Below, one piece after another: positions 8,832 through 17,003 of a DNA stretch of 35,682 bases; positions within the stretch are counted from its first letter, which is position 1; every line of letters starts with the position of its first letter. Made by a program: the position numbers and the translations under genes. The stretch is from Methanobacteriota archaeon (lineage in GTDB: Archaea; JAADCQ01; Methanopyri; Methanopyrales; Methanopyraceae), in assembly GCA_027064305.1 (NCBI GenBank), contig JAMOPY010000028.1, positions 1-35,682 of the forward strand. Reading direction: 5' to 3'. A model generated the notes under the pieces. The model searched no databases, was not told where the DNA came from, and saw nothing but the letters and a program-made list of their open reading frames with translations.

Positions 8832-11171
8832 TCAGTCCGAGATGATCTCGACGAACTCCTTCAGCTTCTCGCGCACCTTCTCCTTGTCCCTTGGGTTCAC
8901 CTGCACCATGCCGCCGTGGAACTCCTCGGTGATCCGCTTGAAGATGGTCGGCCCCGTGTGCTCGAACTCGTCCTTGATCAGCAGCGCGTACAGCTCGATG
9001 TCGTCCCGGTCGCTCAGCATGCTGCGGATCTTGATGAAGTCCTCGTGCATGAAGATCGCGTCCGTGATGTAGACGATCTTGCACTTGTCGTAGTCGACGT
9101 TCTCGAGCGACTCCAGGACCTTCGCCAGCGGCTTGACCGGGTCCGTGCCGCCGCCCGCCGGGATTCCCAGGATCTTCTCCACCAGCTTCCGCCGGTTGAC
9201 CACCTCCTCGAAGTCCTTCAGCTGATGCACCTCGGACCGGAAGGCCCACAGCCCGATGTTCTCCATCCCCACGGTCTCGAACAGGGCGGCGGCGAGCGTC
9301 GCCGCCACCTCCATCTTGTCCCCGCTCATCGAGCCGCTCGAGTCCAGGAGGATCGCCACCTTGGGCTCGTCCTTGTTCCGGAACCGCCGCTTGTAGAGCG
9401 TCAGCGGCACGTTCTTGAAGTAGCCCTCCTCCAGGCTCCGCTCCCAGTCGATGTCCGACAGGAAGTCCGACTTGTCGAACCCGTGCAGCCAGCCGAAGTG
9501 CGCCTTCGCCTCCCCGTCCTCCAGCTCCTCGAACTCCCGGGAGATCTCGTGCCCCTCGTCCAGGATCCGCAGCGAGTCGCTCTGCAGGATCTTGAGGAAC
9601 TTCTTGCGCTCCGGGAACGAGCGGTCCACGACGAACGCCGGGTCCGAGCCCTTGCCCACCCCGGAGATCCCGCCGGACGGGGCGGGCGCCGCGTCACCCT
9701 GACCCTCCGACTCGCCCTCCTCCGACTCGCCCGCCACGGGCGGGGTCTCGGCGGCCATGCCCTCCGGACTCTCGGCGGCGGCCCCCTCACCCTCTCCTTC
9801 TCCCTCCTCCTCGCCGCGCTCCGGCGCCCGCTCCGCGAGCTCTCGGAGCCGCTCCTCCAGCTCCTTGGGCACGTAGTACCCCTGATCCTTGGCCCGCTCC
9901 AGCTCCTCCAGGTTTCGCCGGACGACCTCCCGACCCACCCGCTCGGCCCAGTCCTCCAGCTCCCGCATCGTGGGCTTGAGCAGGTTCTCCACCTGGCGCT
10001 TGAACCGGTCCTCGTCGATCTGCGGCAGGTTCTTCACCATCTCGTTGGCCTGAACGACGGAGAGGAGCGGGTTCCGGAACTTGCCCCGGCGCTCCACGCC
10101 CTCGATCACGAACTGGGCCTGCTCGAGCGAGCCGGTGTAGTCCGAGGGGTCGTTACCGGTCTTCTCCTCCACGTGGTTCGGGTCCATGGGGGCGCCGCGC
10201 CGGTAAGCCTCGAACGGGTCCGAGCTCGGGCCGTGCTCCCGCAGCTGCCGCTCGAGGGCGCGCTCGAACGTCTGGGCGGCGCGCTCCCACCGGTCGTTCG
10301 CCGAGGCGACCGCCTTCGCGATCTTGCGGGCGCGCTCGAGCGCCTCCTCGACCCCGACCTGCTCCGCCAGCCGGTTGAGCCGGTGCGCGAGCTCGGAGAG
10401 CAGCTTCCGGGCCTGCTTGTTGAACGCGTCGTCGGAGAAGGCCCGCTCCAGCTCCTCCTGATCGACCGAGTGCGAGTGGGAGGCCTGGGGCGAGGTCATC
10501 GCCTCGATCTTGTGCTTGAGCGGCGAGTTCAACCGGTTAAGCACGTCCAGCCGGCCCTGCTCGGAGAGCTTGTCCATGATGCTGCGAGGCACGTGCTGCT
10601 GGAGCAGGCTGCCGATCATCTGCTCGTCCGTGATGTTCTCGAGCATCCGCTTCTTCTCGGGCCCGAAGATGGCCGTCTTGAGCATGTCCATGATGGCCTC
10701 GTCGGAGAGCTGGGACCCGAAGGCCTCCAGCACCCGCTCCACGTCCTCCCGGTCGGGCGGCTCCAGCGCCTCCTCCTCCGCCTCTTCCTCCTCCAGCAGC
10801 GACTCGAACTCGTCCCGGACGTTCTCGTTGGCGTGCGCGGCGAACTTCTTGAGGGACTCAACCGCCCGCTCGTCCACCGTCTCCTTGGACAGGATCCGCG
10901 AGAGCTCCTCGGCCACGATCGCCCGGGCGACCATCACCTTCTCGTACAGGTCGAGGGGCTTCTTGTACCCGTGCCGGGCGAAGTGCCGGATGGCCAGGTC
11001 CACGAAGGTCTGGAGGTCGATCCGGTCCCCGTCCGCCAGCACGGTCAGCTTCCGGAAGAAGCCCTCGGGTAGGTCGGGGGGAGCGTGAACGTCGCCCCGC
11101 TTGCGCAGCCGGGCCATCAGCTCGCTGACGATCTCGGTCGCCTCCTCCAGCCGGATTTCGGCCCCGGTCAA
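8832..11171 (-). CDS. VWA-domain protein, partner of MoxR ATPase
   Basis: The 779-residue protein ends in a von Willebrand factor A domain (about 603-779) whose MIDAS motif DSSGSMSG begins at D610, followed by the conserved TD of IVYITDAIF. The first 450 residues are mostly helical and charged. A low-complexity Glu/Gly/Ala/Pro linker (about 455-515) separates them from a segment of about 90 residues just before the VWA domain. In known MoxR-VWA systems (RavA-ViaA, CbbQ-CbbO, NorQ-NorD) the VWA protein acts as substrate adaptor for the ATPase, often in cofactor insertion or complex maturation. It lies 28 bases after the MoxR gene, with a TTG start at 11171. No signal peptide or membrane segment is visible, so it is probably cytoplasmic. 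Confidence 0.88.
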   Translation of the reverse strand: MTGAEIRLEEATEIVSELMARLRKRGDVHAPPDLPEGFFRKLTVLADGDRIDLQTFVDLAIRHFARHGYKKPLDLYEKVMVARAIVAEELSRILSKETVDERAVESLKKFAAHANENVRDEFESLLEEEEAEEEALEPPDREDVERVLEAFGSQLSDEAIMDMLKTAIFGPEKKRMLENITDEQMIGSLLQQHVPRSIMDKLSEQGRLDVLNRLNSPLKHKIEAMTSPQASHSHSVDQEELERAFSDDAFNKQARKLLSELAHRLNRLAEQVGVEEALERARKIAKAVASANDRWERAAQTFERALERQLREHGPSSDPFEAYRRGAPMDPNHVEEKTGNDPSDYTGSLEQAQFVIEGVERRGKFRNPLLSVVQANEMVKNLPQIDEDRFKRQVENLLKPTMRELEDWAERVGREVVRRNLEELERAKDQGYYVPKELEERLRELAERAPERGEEEGEGEGEGAAAESPEGMAAETPPVAGESEEGESEGQGDAAPAPSGGISGVGKGSDPAFVVDRSFPERKKFLKILQSDSLRILDEGHEISREFEELEDGEAKAHFGWLHGFDKSDFLSDIDWERSLEEGYFKNVPLTLYKRRFRNKDEPKVAILLDSSGSMSGDKMEVAATLAAALFETVGMENIGLWAFRSEVHQLKDFEEVVNRRKLVEKILGIPAGGGTDPVKPLAKVLESLENVDYDKCKIVYITDAIFMHEDFIKIRSMLSDRDDIELYALLIKDEFEHTGPTIFKRITEEFHGGMVQVNPRDKEKVREKLKEFVEIISD

Positions 11172-11199
11172 GGCAAGGAATCACCCGTCCGGTCCGCGC

Positions 11200-12240
11200 T
11201 TACGACCGGAAGATCGGCTTGAGCTTCTCCCGGACCTTCCGCTCGAGCGCCTTACGTCGGGCCTCGAACTCTTCGGATTTTTCCGGGTCTAATAACATGT
11301 CGCCCAGGATCTTGTTGACCACGTTGCGCGTGACGGTCTCGAGGTCGTAACCCATCCGCACGCCGATGGCCACGGCCTGCGCCACGTCCTTCGCCACGTC
11401 CACGCCCTTGCCCATGTCCTTGATCATCGAGGCCAGGTCCTCGAGCACCTTCTCCACGGCCTCCGTCGTCTCGATGACCCGGCGCGCGGCGTCCTTGGCC
11501 ACCTTCTTGTAGATCTCGACGTCGTACTCGCCCCACGGGACCAGCTCCACGCGCCGCAGCAGGGCCTCGTCGAAGTTCGTCGTACCCTTACCCTCCGGGT
11601 TCAGCGCCCCGATCCGCATGATCGCGCCCGTCTCGCCGAAGTCCACCGGCGAGTGCGGGATGTAGATCACCTCGGTGTCCTTCTCGAAGATGTGGATGAG
11701 CGTGGGGATCATGTAGCCCGGGAACCGGTTCACCTCGTCGATGAAGAACAGGCAGGCCCCGTGGCGTCGAGCGTCGTTCACCACGTCCTTGAGGTAGCCA
11801 CCCACGTATATGAGCTCCTTCAGGGCCTCCACCGCCTCCTCGTAGTCCACGTCCTCCCCCGCGTACTCCTCCGCGATCTTGTCCGCGACGGGCAGGGCGG
11901 CCACGTCCACGCCTCCGATGAACTCCTGCTCGCGCGCCTCCTGGTGACCCCGCATGACGACGACCGGCACGTCGTACAGCTCGCCCATCAGCCGCACGAG
12001 CTTCGTTTTGCCCGTACCGGGCGGCCCGACGAGCAGCACGGGAGTCTGCTCGACGACCAAAGTCACGTACATGGCCGCGAAGTCCCGCTTGTGCTCGTCG
12101 TCGAAGAAGTACCCGTGCTCCTCGAAGTCCTGAATGACCCGGTACGGGTCCTTCGGCAGCCTGACGTGGTCCTCCTCGCCCTCGAACACGATCCAATCGT
12201 CCTCCACGGTCACCTTAGGCTTCATAACCACCTTGCTCAC
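11200..12240 (-). CDS. MoxR-family AAA+ ATPase
   Basis: This is a MoxR-type AAA+ ATPase of 346 residues: Walker A GPPGTGKT at 72-79, the MoxR-typical EFIGG segment, Walker B FFIDEVNR near 163, sensor-1 ALNPEG, and an arginine finger region ALLRRVELV. These ATPases remodel target proteins with a VWA partner, here encoded immediately downstream. The GTG start at 12240 is preceded by a GGGGGTCC stretch and a box A about 50 bases upstream. The gene diverges from ehaA with a 53-base gap. A role in maturing the neighbouring hydrogenase is possible by analogy with cofactor-inserting MoxR systems, but that is inference. Confidence 0.92.
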   Translation of the reverse strand: MSKVVMKPKVTVEDDWIVFEGEEDHVRLPKDPYRVIQDFEEHGYFFDDEHKRDFAAMYVTLVVEQTPVLLVGPPGTGKTKLVRLMGELYDVPVVVMRGHQEAREQEFIGGVDVAALPVADKIAEEYAGEDVDYEEAVEALKELIYVGGYLKDVVNDARRHGACLFFIDEVNRFPGYMIPTLIHIFEKDTEVIYIPHSPVDFGETGAIMRIGALNPEGKGTTNFDEALLRRVELVPWGEYDVEIYKKVAKDAARRVIETTEAVEKVLEDLASMIKDMGKGVDVAKDVAQAVAIGVRMGYDLETVTRNVVNKILGDMLLDPEKSEEFEARRKALERKVREKLKPIFRS

Positions 12241-12286
12241 GGGACGGACCCCCTATCGGTGTTCACCAAAACGACGTTAGGGGAAA

Positions 12287-12294
12287 CCTTAAAA
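12287..12294 (-). promoter_or_regulatory. Candidate box A for the MoxR-VWA operon
   Basis: TTTTAAGG on the minus strand lies 47 bases before the MoxR GTG start, giving an expected initiation near 12262 and a leader of about 20 bases. It abuts the ehaA start codon on the other strand, so the two divergent transcription units share a very compact control region. No equally good plus-strand box A was seen in the gap; a weak one (CTTCATAACC, 12219-12228) lies inside the MoxR coding start. Confidence 0.45.
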
Positions 12295-12584
12295 TGATGG
12301 CAGAGCTGGTCGGGGCCGCGGCGGGCGCGGCCGCATCCTTCACCACCGCGCTCGCGATCGGGTTGCCGCCGATCCAGCGGGAGAAACCGAGAAGGCGGTC
12401 GTGGGAGGTCTCCGCCGCGTTCCCGACCCCGGTGATCGGGGCGGGCGGGACGGTGGCGGTGTGCCGGGTGCTGGGGTGGAAGGAACTCCGGCTCGCGGTG
12501 CTGGTTGGAGTCGCGGTGGGCGTGGCCTCCGCGGCGTTCGTGGCGAACATCGAGAGGGTGTTCCCCCGACCCGAGCCGGGGTGA
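12294..12584 (+). CDS. ehaA: Energy-converting hydrogenase A subunit EhaA
   Basis: First gene of the Eha operon, encoding a small membrane subunit of the ion-translocating [NiFe] hydrogenase that couples ion motive force to ferredoxin reduction by H2. The 96-residue product has three predicted membrane segments (about 3-23, 40-58, 63-85) and the family signature ALAIGLPP followed by RRRSWEVSAAFPTPVIG, which I recognise from methanogen EhaA proteins. ATG 12294 is the only reasonable start (ATG 12297 next to it). Its stop overlaps the ehaB GTG by 4 bases. The subunit's individual role is not known. Confidence 0.88.
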   Translation: MMAELVGAAAGAAASFTTALAIGLPPIQREKPRRRSWEVSAAFPTPVIGAGGTVAVCRVLGWKELRLAVLVGVAVGVASAAFVANIERVFPRPEPG

Positions 12585-13099
12585 TCGCGCTGACCTGGGA
12601 GCCGGTGGTGGAGCTCGCGACGGGACTCGCGCTGGCCTGGCTGAACTTCGTGACCGTAGATATACTTATGGGACTGCCCGAGGCGCCCGGCGTCAAGGGA
12701 GCCGGGGCCATCGGGCGCGCCGTCGAGCGCCGGGGCGGTGACCTCGCCGGCGGGTACTTCATGGGCAACATCGTCTGCTCCCCGGACGCCTCCGCCGGCA
12801 CGCTGCTGGCCTCCGCGGGGTACTGGTGCCTGGGCGGGCCCCACGGGGGGCTGCTCGCCGCCCTCGCCGTGTACCTCGGCAACCGGCTCTGCGCCGACCC
12901 GGGGTACGCCGGCACGCTCGGCGCGCTCTCCGCCACGGCCCTCGTGACCCTGTACGACCGCGTGCTCGGGTTCGACCCGATCAACTTCGTGGCCGGGATG
13001 GTCCTGGCCATCACGACGATCCACGGGATCGACCACCCGATCGCCTCCCGAATCATCGGGGACATGGCGCGCCGCCTGGGTCGGGGGCCCCGGGAGTGA
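12581..13099 (+). CDS. ehaB: Energy-converting hydrogenase A subunit EhaB
   Basis: Integral membrane subunit of Eha, 172 residues with about four to five hydrophobic segments. It includes the conserved-looking stretch GNIVCSPDASAGTLLASAGYW and the C-terminal HGIDHPIASRIIGD. The GTG start at 12581 overlaps the ehaA stop (GTGA). Order after ehaA and length agree with methanogen EhaB. The in-frame stretch upstream of 12581 is opposed by ehaA coding and is not part of the gene. Its individual function is unknown; it belongs to the membrane arm. Confidence 0.85.
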   Translation: MIALTWEPVVELATGLALAWLNFVTVDILMGLPEAPGVKGAGAIGRAVERRGGDLAGGYFMGNIVCSPDASAGTLLASAGYWCLGGPHGGLLAALAVYLGNRLCADPGYAGTLGALSATALVTLYDRVLGFDPINFVAGMVLAITTIHGIDHPIASRIIGDMARRLGRGPRE

Positions 13100-13359
13100 G
13101 GCCCGCCGAGCTCGTGATGCTGGCCGTCCTGCTCTGGGTATCGCTGCGCCTGCTGGTGGCCCGGGACGTGTACGCGCAGCTGATCTACCTTAACGTCGTG
13201 GGGTTCGCCCTGGCCGGGCTGATCGCGGCCACCTGGCGCACGGACATGGGGCTGCTGGCGGCGCTCTGCTCGTTCATCTTCTCCACCCTGGAGTCCAACG
13301 CCGTGGCCTACACGATCCGCAAGGTGGAGGAAATCCGACGGGAGGGCGGGCGCCGTTGA
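13096..13359 (+). CDS. ehaC: Energy-converting hydrogenase A subunit EhaC
   Basis: Small membrane subunit of 87 residues with three hydrophobic segments (about 5-22, 29-46, 50-66) and a basic/acidic C-terminal tail (RKVEEIRREGGRR). GTG at 13096 overlaps the ehaB stop by 4 bases, and its own TGA overlaps the TTG of ehaD. Assigned mainly by position and length in the conserved ehaA-O order; the sequence alone would read as an unknown membrane protein. Confidence 0.8.
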   Translation: MRPAELVMLAVLLWVSLRLLVARDVYAQLIYLNVVGFALAGLIAATWRTDMGLLAALCSFIFSTLESNAVAYTIRKVEEIRREGGRR

Positions 13360-13601
13360 ACGCCCTCCTGATCGCGTCGCTGTCCGCCTGCGCGATCGGG
13401 ACCGTGGCCGCGGTGCTGAGGAGGGACCCGGTGCGGAAGCTGCCGGGCCTCGCGCTGGCCAAGTCGGGGATGATCGGTGCCGTGGCCGCGGAGGGGTACC
13501 TGGACGTCGCGGCCGCGGGGGCGGCCATGGAGGCGATCGGCACGATCATGTTCTGCGTGTACCTGATCAGGATCGAGGAGGTGAGGGCCCGTGGTGAGTG
13601 A
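13356..13601 (+). CDS. ehaD: Energy-converting hydrogenase A subunit EhaD
   Basis: Membrane subunit of 81 residues with three hydrophobic segments. The DPVRKLPGLALAKSGMIG motif and the ending MFCVYLIRIEE fit a small hydrogenase membrane subunit. The TTG start overlaps the ehaC stop and the 3' end overlaps ehaE by 11 bases. Assigned by position in the operon and family resemblance. Confidence 0.8.
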   Translation: MNALLIASLSACAIGTVAAVLRRDPVRKLPGLALAKSGMIGAVAAEGYLDVAAAGAAMEAIGTIMFCVYLIRIEEVRARGE

Positions 13602-13851
13602 GTCGGAGCTGGCCCTCTACGCGGGCTCGTTCATGGTGCTCGCGGGCGTCGCGGGCGCCGCGATCGGACCCTCCCGCTCGGACCCCGTCGTCAAGGCCCT
13701 GAACCTGGACCTGGCCTCGACCGGGATCTGCCTCATCTTCCTCGCGTTCAACCACATGCTCGCCCTCCTCACGTACATCGCCGTCGGAGCCTTCGCCACC
13801 CCCATCCTCATGAGAGCCATCCTGAGGGTGGAGGCCGGTGAGCGCGAGTGA
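13591..13851 (+). CDS. ehaE: Energy-converting hydrogenase A subunit EhaE
   Basis: Membrane subunit of 86 residues with three hydrophobic segments (about 8-28, 38-56, 57-78). It shares with EhaD a loop of the form SDPVVKALNLDLASTG, suggesting the two small subunits are distant relatives, like MnhC/NuoK-type proteins. GTG 13591 (or GTG 13594) overlaps ehaD; the 3' end overlaps ehaF by 14 bases. Specific role unknown. Confidence 0.8.
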   Translation: MVSESELALYAGSFMVLAGVAGAAIGPSRSDPVVKALNLDLASTGICLIFLAFNHMLALLTYIAVGAFATPILMRAILRVEAGERE

Positions 13852-14341
13852 GGGGTTCTCCCGGCTCCTCCTCTCCGTGCGCCGGCCGGAGTCCATGGTC
13901 TCCGCCTACTGCCTCCTGCTCGCGGTCATCGCCGCCGTCGGGCTCACGCACGGGTACCACTACCACCGGAAGCAGCTCTACCCCCGGCCCGAGCCCCAGC
14001 TGCAGGTGAAGTCGGGGGACCCGCTGGCCCCGTACGATCGGGGCGGGATCCCGCTCCGGCGGCCCGGGATCGCGGTGTCCCAGTACCCGCAGTTCGAGCC
14101 GAGCCGCGGCTGGGTGACCTCGTACCTGACCCCCTTCACCCGGTGGCTGGCCCGGCACTCCCGGCACTGCGGCACGACGATCGTCTCGCACCCGGGCGGC
14201 ATCCTCGACGAGATCCTCTACTACACGCGGGGCCTGGACACGGTCCTCGAGTCCTCGATCATGTTCGTCGGGTTCGTGATCTTCTCGTGGGTCGTCCGGA
14301 TGAAGACCGTCACCGAGCGGGAGATGGGGCGGAGGGAGTAG
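13838..14341 (+). CDS. ehaF: Energy-converting hydrogenase A subunit EhaF
   Basis: 167-residue subunit with two membrane segments (about 22-41 and 135-155) enclosing a hydrophilic domain of about 90 residues that probably faces one side of the membrane. The segment HPGGILDEILYYTRGLDTVLE before the second helix is the most family-like stretch. Positively charged ends flank both helices. Starts with GTG inside ehaE and ends one base before the TTG of ehaG. Fits EhaF by size and order. Confidence 0.82.
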   Translation: MSASEGFSRLLLSVRRPESMVSAYCLLLAVIAAVGLTHGYHYHRKQLYPRPEPQLQVKSGDPLAPYDRGGIPLRRPGIAVSQYPQFEPSRGWVTSYLTPFTRWLARHSRHCGTTIVSHPGGILDEILYYTRGLDTVLESSIMFVGFVIFSWVVRMKTVTEREMGRRE

Positions 14342-14342
14342 G

Positions 14343-15020
14343 TTGCAGCTGGTCCCGGCCACGGTCCCGGAGCTCACCGTCAGGATGTACCACGCGGCCG
14401 TGGCCGTGGGGCTCGCCGCGGGCCTGATCGCGACCGCGGACATCCTCGCGGACCGCAACCCGCTGAACCGCCTCACGATGACGGACGCCGTGGAGATCGG
14501 GGCCCTCGCGCTCCTGGCCTCGGTGGGCACGGACTTGGCGGAGTGCCTCATCCTGCCGGGGCTGGTCGTCGGGCTGGCGGAGCTCATGGCCACCTCGGAG
14601 GTCCTGATCGCCCGCCACTCGGACCCCCGGAGCCTGCCCCGGTTCGACCCGCTGGACATGGAGGTGCTCCGGACGGCCCCCACGGCCCTGATGATCGGGC
14701 TGGCCCTGTACGGCGTGCTCCTGACGGGGTTCACCGGCGGGGCCGTCGCGGGCACGGGGGCGGCCTTCTACCTCTTCTCCCGGGTGAACCGACCGAGGTA
14801 CGAGGAGTGGCGGGGCATGGAGTCCCTCTCCGGGCTCGGCTGGGCCCTGTGGGTGATCGGGTTCAGCCTGTTCTTCCTGCACCCGAGGTACTGGCTGCTG
14901 GCGCTGCTGCTCGCCGGCACCGGCGGCATCCTGGTGAAGGTCGGGCCGAAGCTGTCCCTCTTCGGGTACGTGATGGGCTACGACGTCCGGGTGGGGGCGG
15001 GCGATGTACCCGAGCGGTGA
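14343..15020 (+). CDS. ehaG: Energy-converting hydrogenase A subunit EhaG
   Basis: Integral membrane protein of 225 residues with about six hydrophobic segments. Acidic residues lie near membrane segments (DILADRN; GTDLAECLILPG), a pattern seen in ion-translocating subunits. TTG 14343 follows the ehaF TAG by one base; the 3' end overlaps ehaH by 17 bases. Position and length agree with EhaG. The part it plays in ion transfer is inferred only from membership in the membrane arm. Confidence 0.85.
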   Translation: MQLVPATVPELTVRMYHAAVAVGLAAGLIATADILADRNPLNRLTMTDAVEIGALALLASVGTDLAECLILPGLVVGLAELMATSEVLIARHSDPRSLPRFDPLDMEVLRTAPTALMIGLALYGVLLTGFTGGAVAGTGAAFYLFSRVNRPRYEEWRGMESLSGLGWALWVIGFSLFFLHPRYWLLALLLAGTGGILVKVGPKLSLFGYVMGYDVRVGAGDVPER

Positions 15021-15675
15021 GGTGTTCACCGTCATCCCGCTGGGCGACATCGTCCCCTACCTCAGCACGGTGAACGCGGTGATCCTGGGCGTGCTCATCG
15101 CCGTCCTCCTGCTCCCGATCCTCAGCCGGACGGACATCTACGTGGAGGTGGACCACCGACGGCCGAAGATCAAGGCGAAGATCGTGACCCCGCGGGAGGA
15201 CCGCATCAAGGCCGCCCTCGCCCTCACCTCCACGCTCGCGTCCGTGGGCGTGGTCACGACCGGGGACGTGTTCAACTTCACCCTCTTCCTCTCCCTGCTC
15301 GGCATGTCCAACATGGGGCTGATCGGAACGACCGTCGGGGACGACTTCGCCCTCGAGTGCGCCTTCCACTACGGGCTGATGTGCCTGATCGCGAGCCTGC
15401 CCCTCTTCGGCGGCGCCGCCCTGATCCTCGCCTCCACCGGCACGCTCAGCCTCCACGAGCTGATGAAGCTCCCCCGGGGGGCCGGCGGGTGGACGCTGAC
15501 GTACGGTAAGGCCCTCCTCACGGCCGGGGTCCTCGGGGAGGCGGGCGTCGGACCCTTCTACGCGGTGAAGGTCGACTCGTTCCGCCGGATCTGGGGCCGG
15601 TACGCCTTCGTGATCCACCTGACCACGCTCCTGACCTTCTCCCGGTTCATGGAGATCCTCAGCCTCCTACCGTGA
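15004..15675 (+). CDS. ehaH: Energy-converting hydrogenase A subunit EhaH
   Basis: Membrane protein of 223 residues with about five to six hydrophobic segments. EhaH is the subunit related to antiporter-type membrane subunits of group 4 [NiFe] hydrogenases and complex I. Residues such as the Lys in YGKALLTAGVLGEAGVGPFYAVK and the Glu of FALECAFHYG lie within or next to hydrophobic stretches and could belong to an ion pathway. ATG 15004 overlaps ehaG; the stop overlaps the ehaI GTG by 4 bases. Confidence 0.87.
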   Translation: MYPSGEVFTVIPLGDIVPYLSTVNAVILGVLIAVLLLPILSRTDIYVEVDHRRPKIKAKIVTPREDRIKAALALTSTLASVGVVTTGDVFNFTLFLSLLGMSNMGLIGTTVGDDFALECAFHYGLMCLIASLPLFGGAALILASTGTLSLHELMKLPRGAGGWTLTYGKALLTAGVLGEAGVGPFYAVKVDSFRRIWGRYAFVIHLTTLLTFSRFMEILSLLP

Positions 15676-15896
15676 CGGGGGAGGACGGGGTGAGGCGCTG
15701 GCTACCCTTCCTGGCCGCCGTGGCCGCCGACGCGCTCCTGATCTGGCTCGAGTGGTGGTACCCCGGGCCGGTGAGACGGCACTACGGCGCGTTCCTCGCG
15801 CTCACGATCCTGATCTTCTCCCTCACCCTACTCGCCCTGGGCTGGGCCCTGGCGCCCCGCGGGAAGCCGGACCGAGCACCGTTCCTGGGGTACTGA
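15672..15896 (+). CDS. ehaI: Energy-converting hydrogenase A subunit EhaI
   Basis: Small 74-residue membrane protein with two hydrophobic segments (about 11-28 and 39-61) separated by a short loop with WWYPGP, and a polar C-terminus. GTG start overlapping the ehaH stop; ehaJ begins 3 bases after its stop. Assigned to EhaI by position and size. Confidence 0.78.
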   Translation: MTGEDGVRRWLPFLAAVAADALLIWLEWWYPGPVRRHYGAFLALTILIFSLTLLALGWALAPRGKPDRAPFLGY

Positions 15897-15899
15897 CGG

Positions 15900-16748
15900 A
15901 TGATCGTCGTGGACACCGTGCTGGGGCTGCTGGAGGCGTTCTTCGTCGGCAGCGTGTACCTCGGGCTGCACCGGAAGGTGATCGCGCGCATCCAGCGGCG
16001 GCCGGGCCCGCCCATCATCCAGGAGTTCCTGCACACGCTCAAGTTCCTCATGAAGGAGGCCTACGCCCCCATCACCGCCGCCGGATTCCTGTACTGGCTC
16101 GTGCCCGTGTTCAACGTGATCGTCTGGTCCTCCGCCGTCACGATCTCCGCCGTCCTGGAGGGCAACCTACTCCCCTTCTTCGCCCTCTACGCGGCCTACA
16201 AGGTCCTCTCGCACGGTGCCGGCGTGTCCGCGGGCTCCACGTACACGAAGATCGGCGGCGTGCGGCACGCGATCATGCCCGCGGGCGAGCTCGCCCTCGC
16301 CTGCTCCCTCGTCTCCGCGTACTTCATCACCGGGCACGCCGACGTGGCCGGCATCCTCGCGTGGGAGCGCGCGCACGGGCCGCTGATCGAGCACGCGCCC
16401 TTCTCCGCGCTCGCGTTCTTCACCCTGCTCTGGATCGACGCCCCCTACTCCCCCCTCGACCCCTCCAAGGGCTACGACATCGTGGAGGGGTACCTGACGG
16501 AGTACCCCGGCTTCCTCCGTGGCCTCATGTGCACGGCCGAGGCCCTGAAGTTCTACTGCGAGCTCTGGATCTTCCAGGCCGTGTTCCTCGGCGTCTCGGA
16601 CCCGGCCACCCACCTGCTCGTCATGGGCGCGCTCACGATCCTCCTGGCCGTCCTGTGCGCGATCACCCCGATCCTCACCCCGTACCAGGCCGTGGGCGTC
16701 CACGTGCTCGTCGCGTCGCTGATGTTCCTGGACGCGCTGATCCGCTGA
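15900..16748 (+). CDS. ehaJ: Energy-converting hydrogenase A subunit EhaJ (NuoH-like)
   Basis: NuoH/HycD-type membrane subunit of 282 residues with about eight predicted helices. The cytosolic loop RIQRRPGPPIIQEFLHTLK matches the conserved complex I subunit 1 motif (R-x-GP..Q) that connects the hydrophilic hydrogenase module to the membrane. The acidic stretch around LWIDAPYSPLDPSKGYDIVEGYLTEYPG corresponds to the second conserved loop. ATG start, separated by 3 bases from ehaI and 15 from ehaK. It is the best recognised ion-translocation subunit here. Confidence 0.93.
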   Translation: MIVVDTVLGLLEAFFVGSVYLGLHRKVIARIQRRPGPPIIQEFLHTLKFLMKEAYAPITAAGFLYWLVPVFNVIVWSSAVTISAVLEGNLLPFFALYAAYKVLSHGAGVSAGSTYTKIGGVRHAIMPAGELALACSLVSAYFITGHADVAGILAWERAHGPLIEHAPFSALAFFTLLWIDAPYSPLDPSKGYDIVEGYLTEYPGFLRGLMCTAEALKFYCELWIFQAVFLGVSDPATHLLVMGALTILLAVLCAITPILTPYQAVGVHVLVASLMFLDALIR

Positions 16749-16763
16749 AGGGGGCGGAGACCC

Positions 16764-17003
16764 GTGAGACCCCACCTGCTCGCGCTCACCTCCTCCCTCC
16801 TGGTGATGGTGGGGATCACGGCCGCGGAGCACTCCACCCAGTCCCGGATCGGCGCGCTGATCCTGCTGGCGGTGACCCTACTCCTCGCCACCTGCAGCCG
16901 CACGTGCGAGGCGGTCCACCGGGCCGAGGAACTCGCCGTGCCACTGGCCGTGCTGACCCTACTGCTAGCCTGCCTGCACGTGCTGCGGGTGGGGCACCTA
17001 TGA
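16764..17003 (+). CDS. ehaK: Energy-converting hydrogenase A subunit EhaK
   Basis: 79-residue protein with three hydrophobic segments (about 5-22, 29-44, 55-74) and little else. The GTG start at 16764 lies 15 bases after ehaJ, preceded by GGGGGCGGAG. The stop overlaps the ATG of ehaL by 4 bases. Assigned by order and size in the conserved operon. Confidence 0.77.
   Translation: MRPHLLALTSSLLVMVGITAAEHSTQSRIGALILLAVTLLLATCSRTCEAVHRAEELAVPLAVLTLLLACLHVLRVGHL

Noticed and set aside
8916-11072. Long open frame on the plus strand opposite the VWA gene
   Set aside because: Its product is Leu/Arg/Val-rich without recognisable motifs, while the minus strand encodes a VWA domain with an intact MIDAS motif. 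It is a GC-rich antisense shadow.
13357-13359. Possible frameshifts among the 4-base overlaps of the eha genes
   Set aside because: The overlaps (GTGA, ATGA, TTGA) are normal translational coupling and each product matches an expected separate subunit.
15752-16999. Upstream in-frame extension of ehaL
   Set aside because: It runs out of frame over ehaI, ehaJ and ehaK, which are recognised subunits; ehaL starts at ATG 17000 overlapping the ehaK stop.
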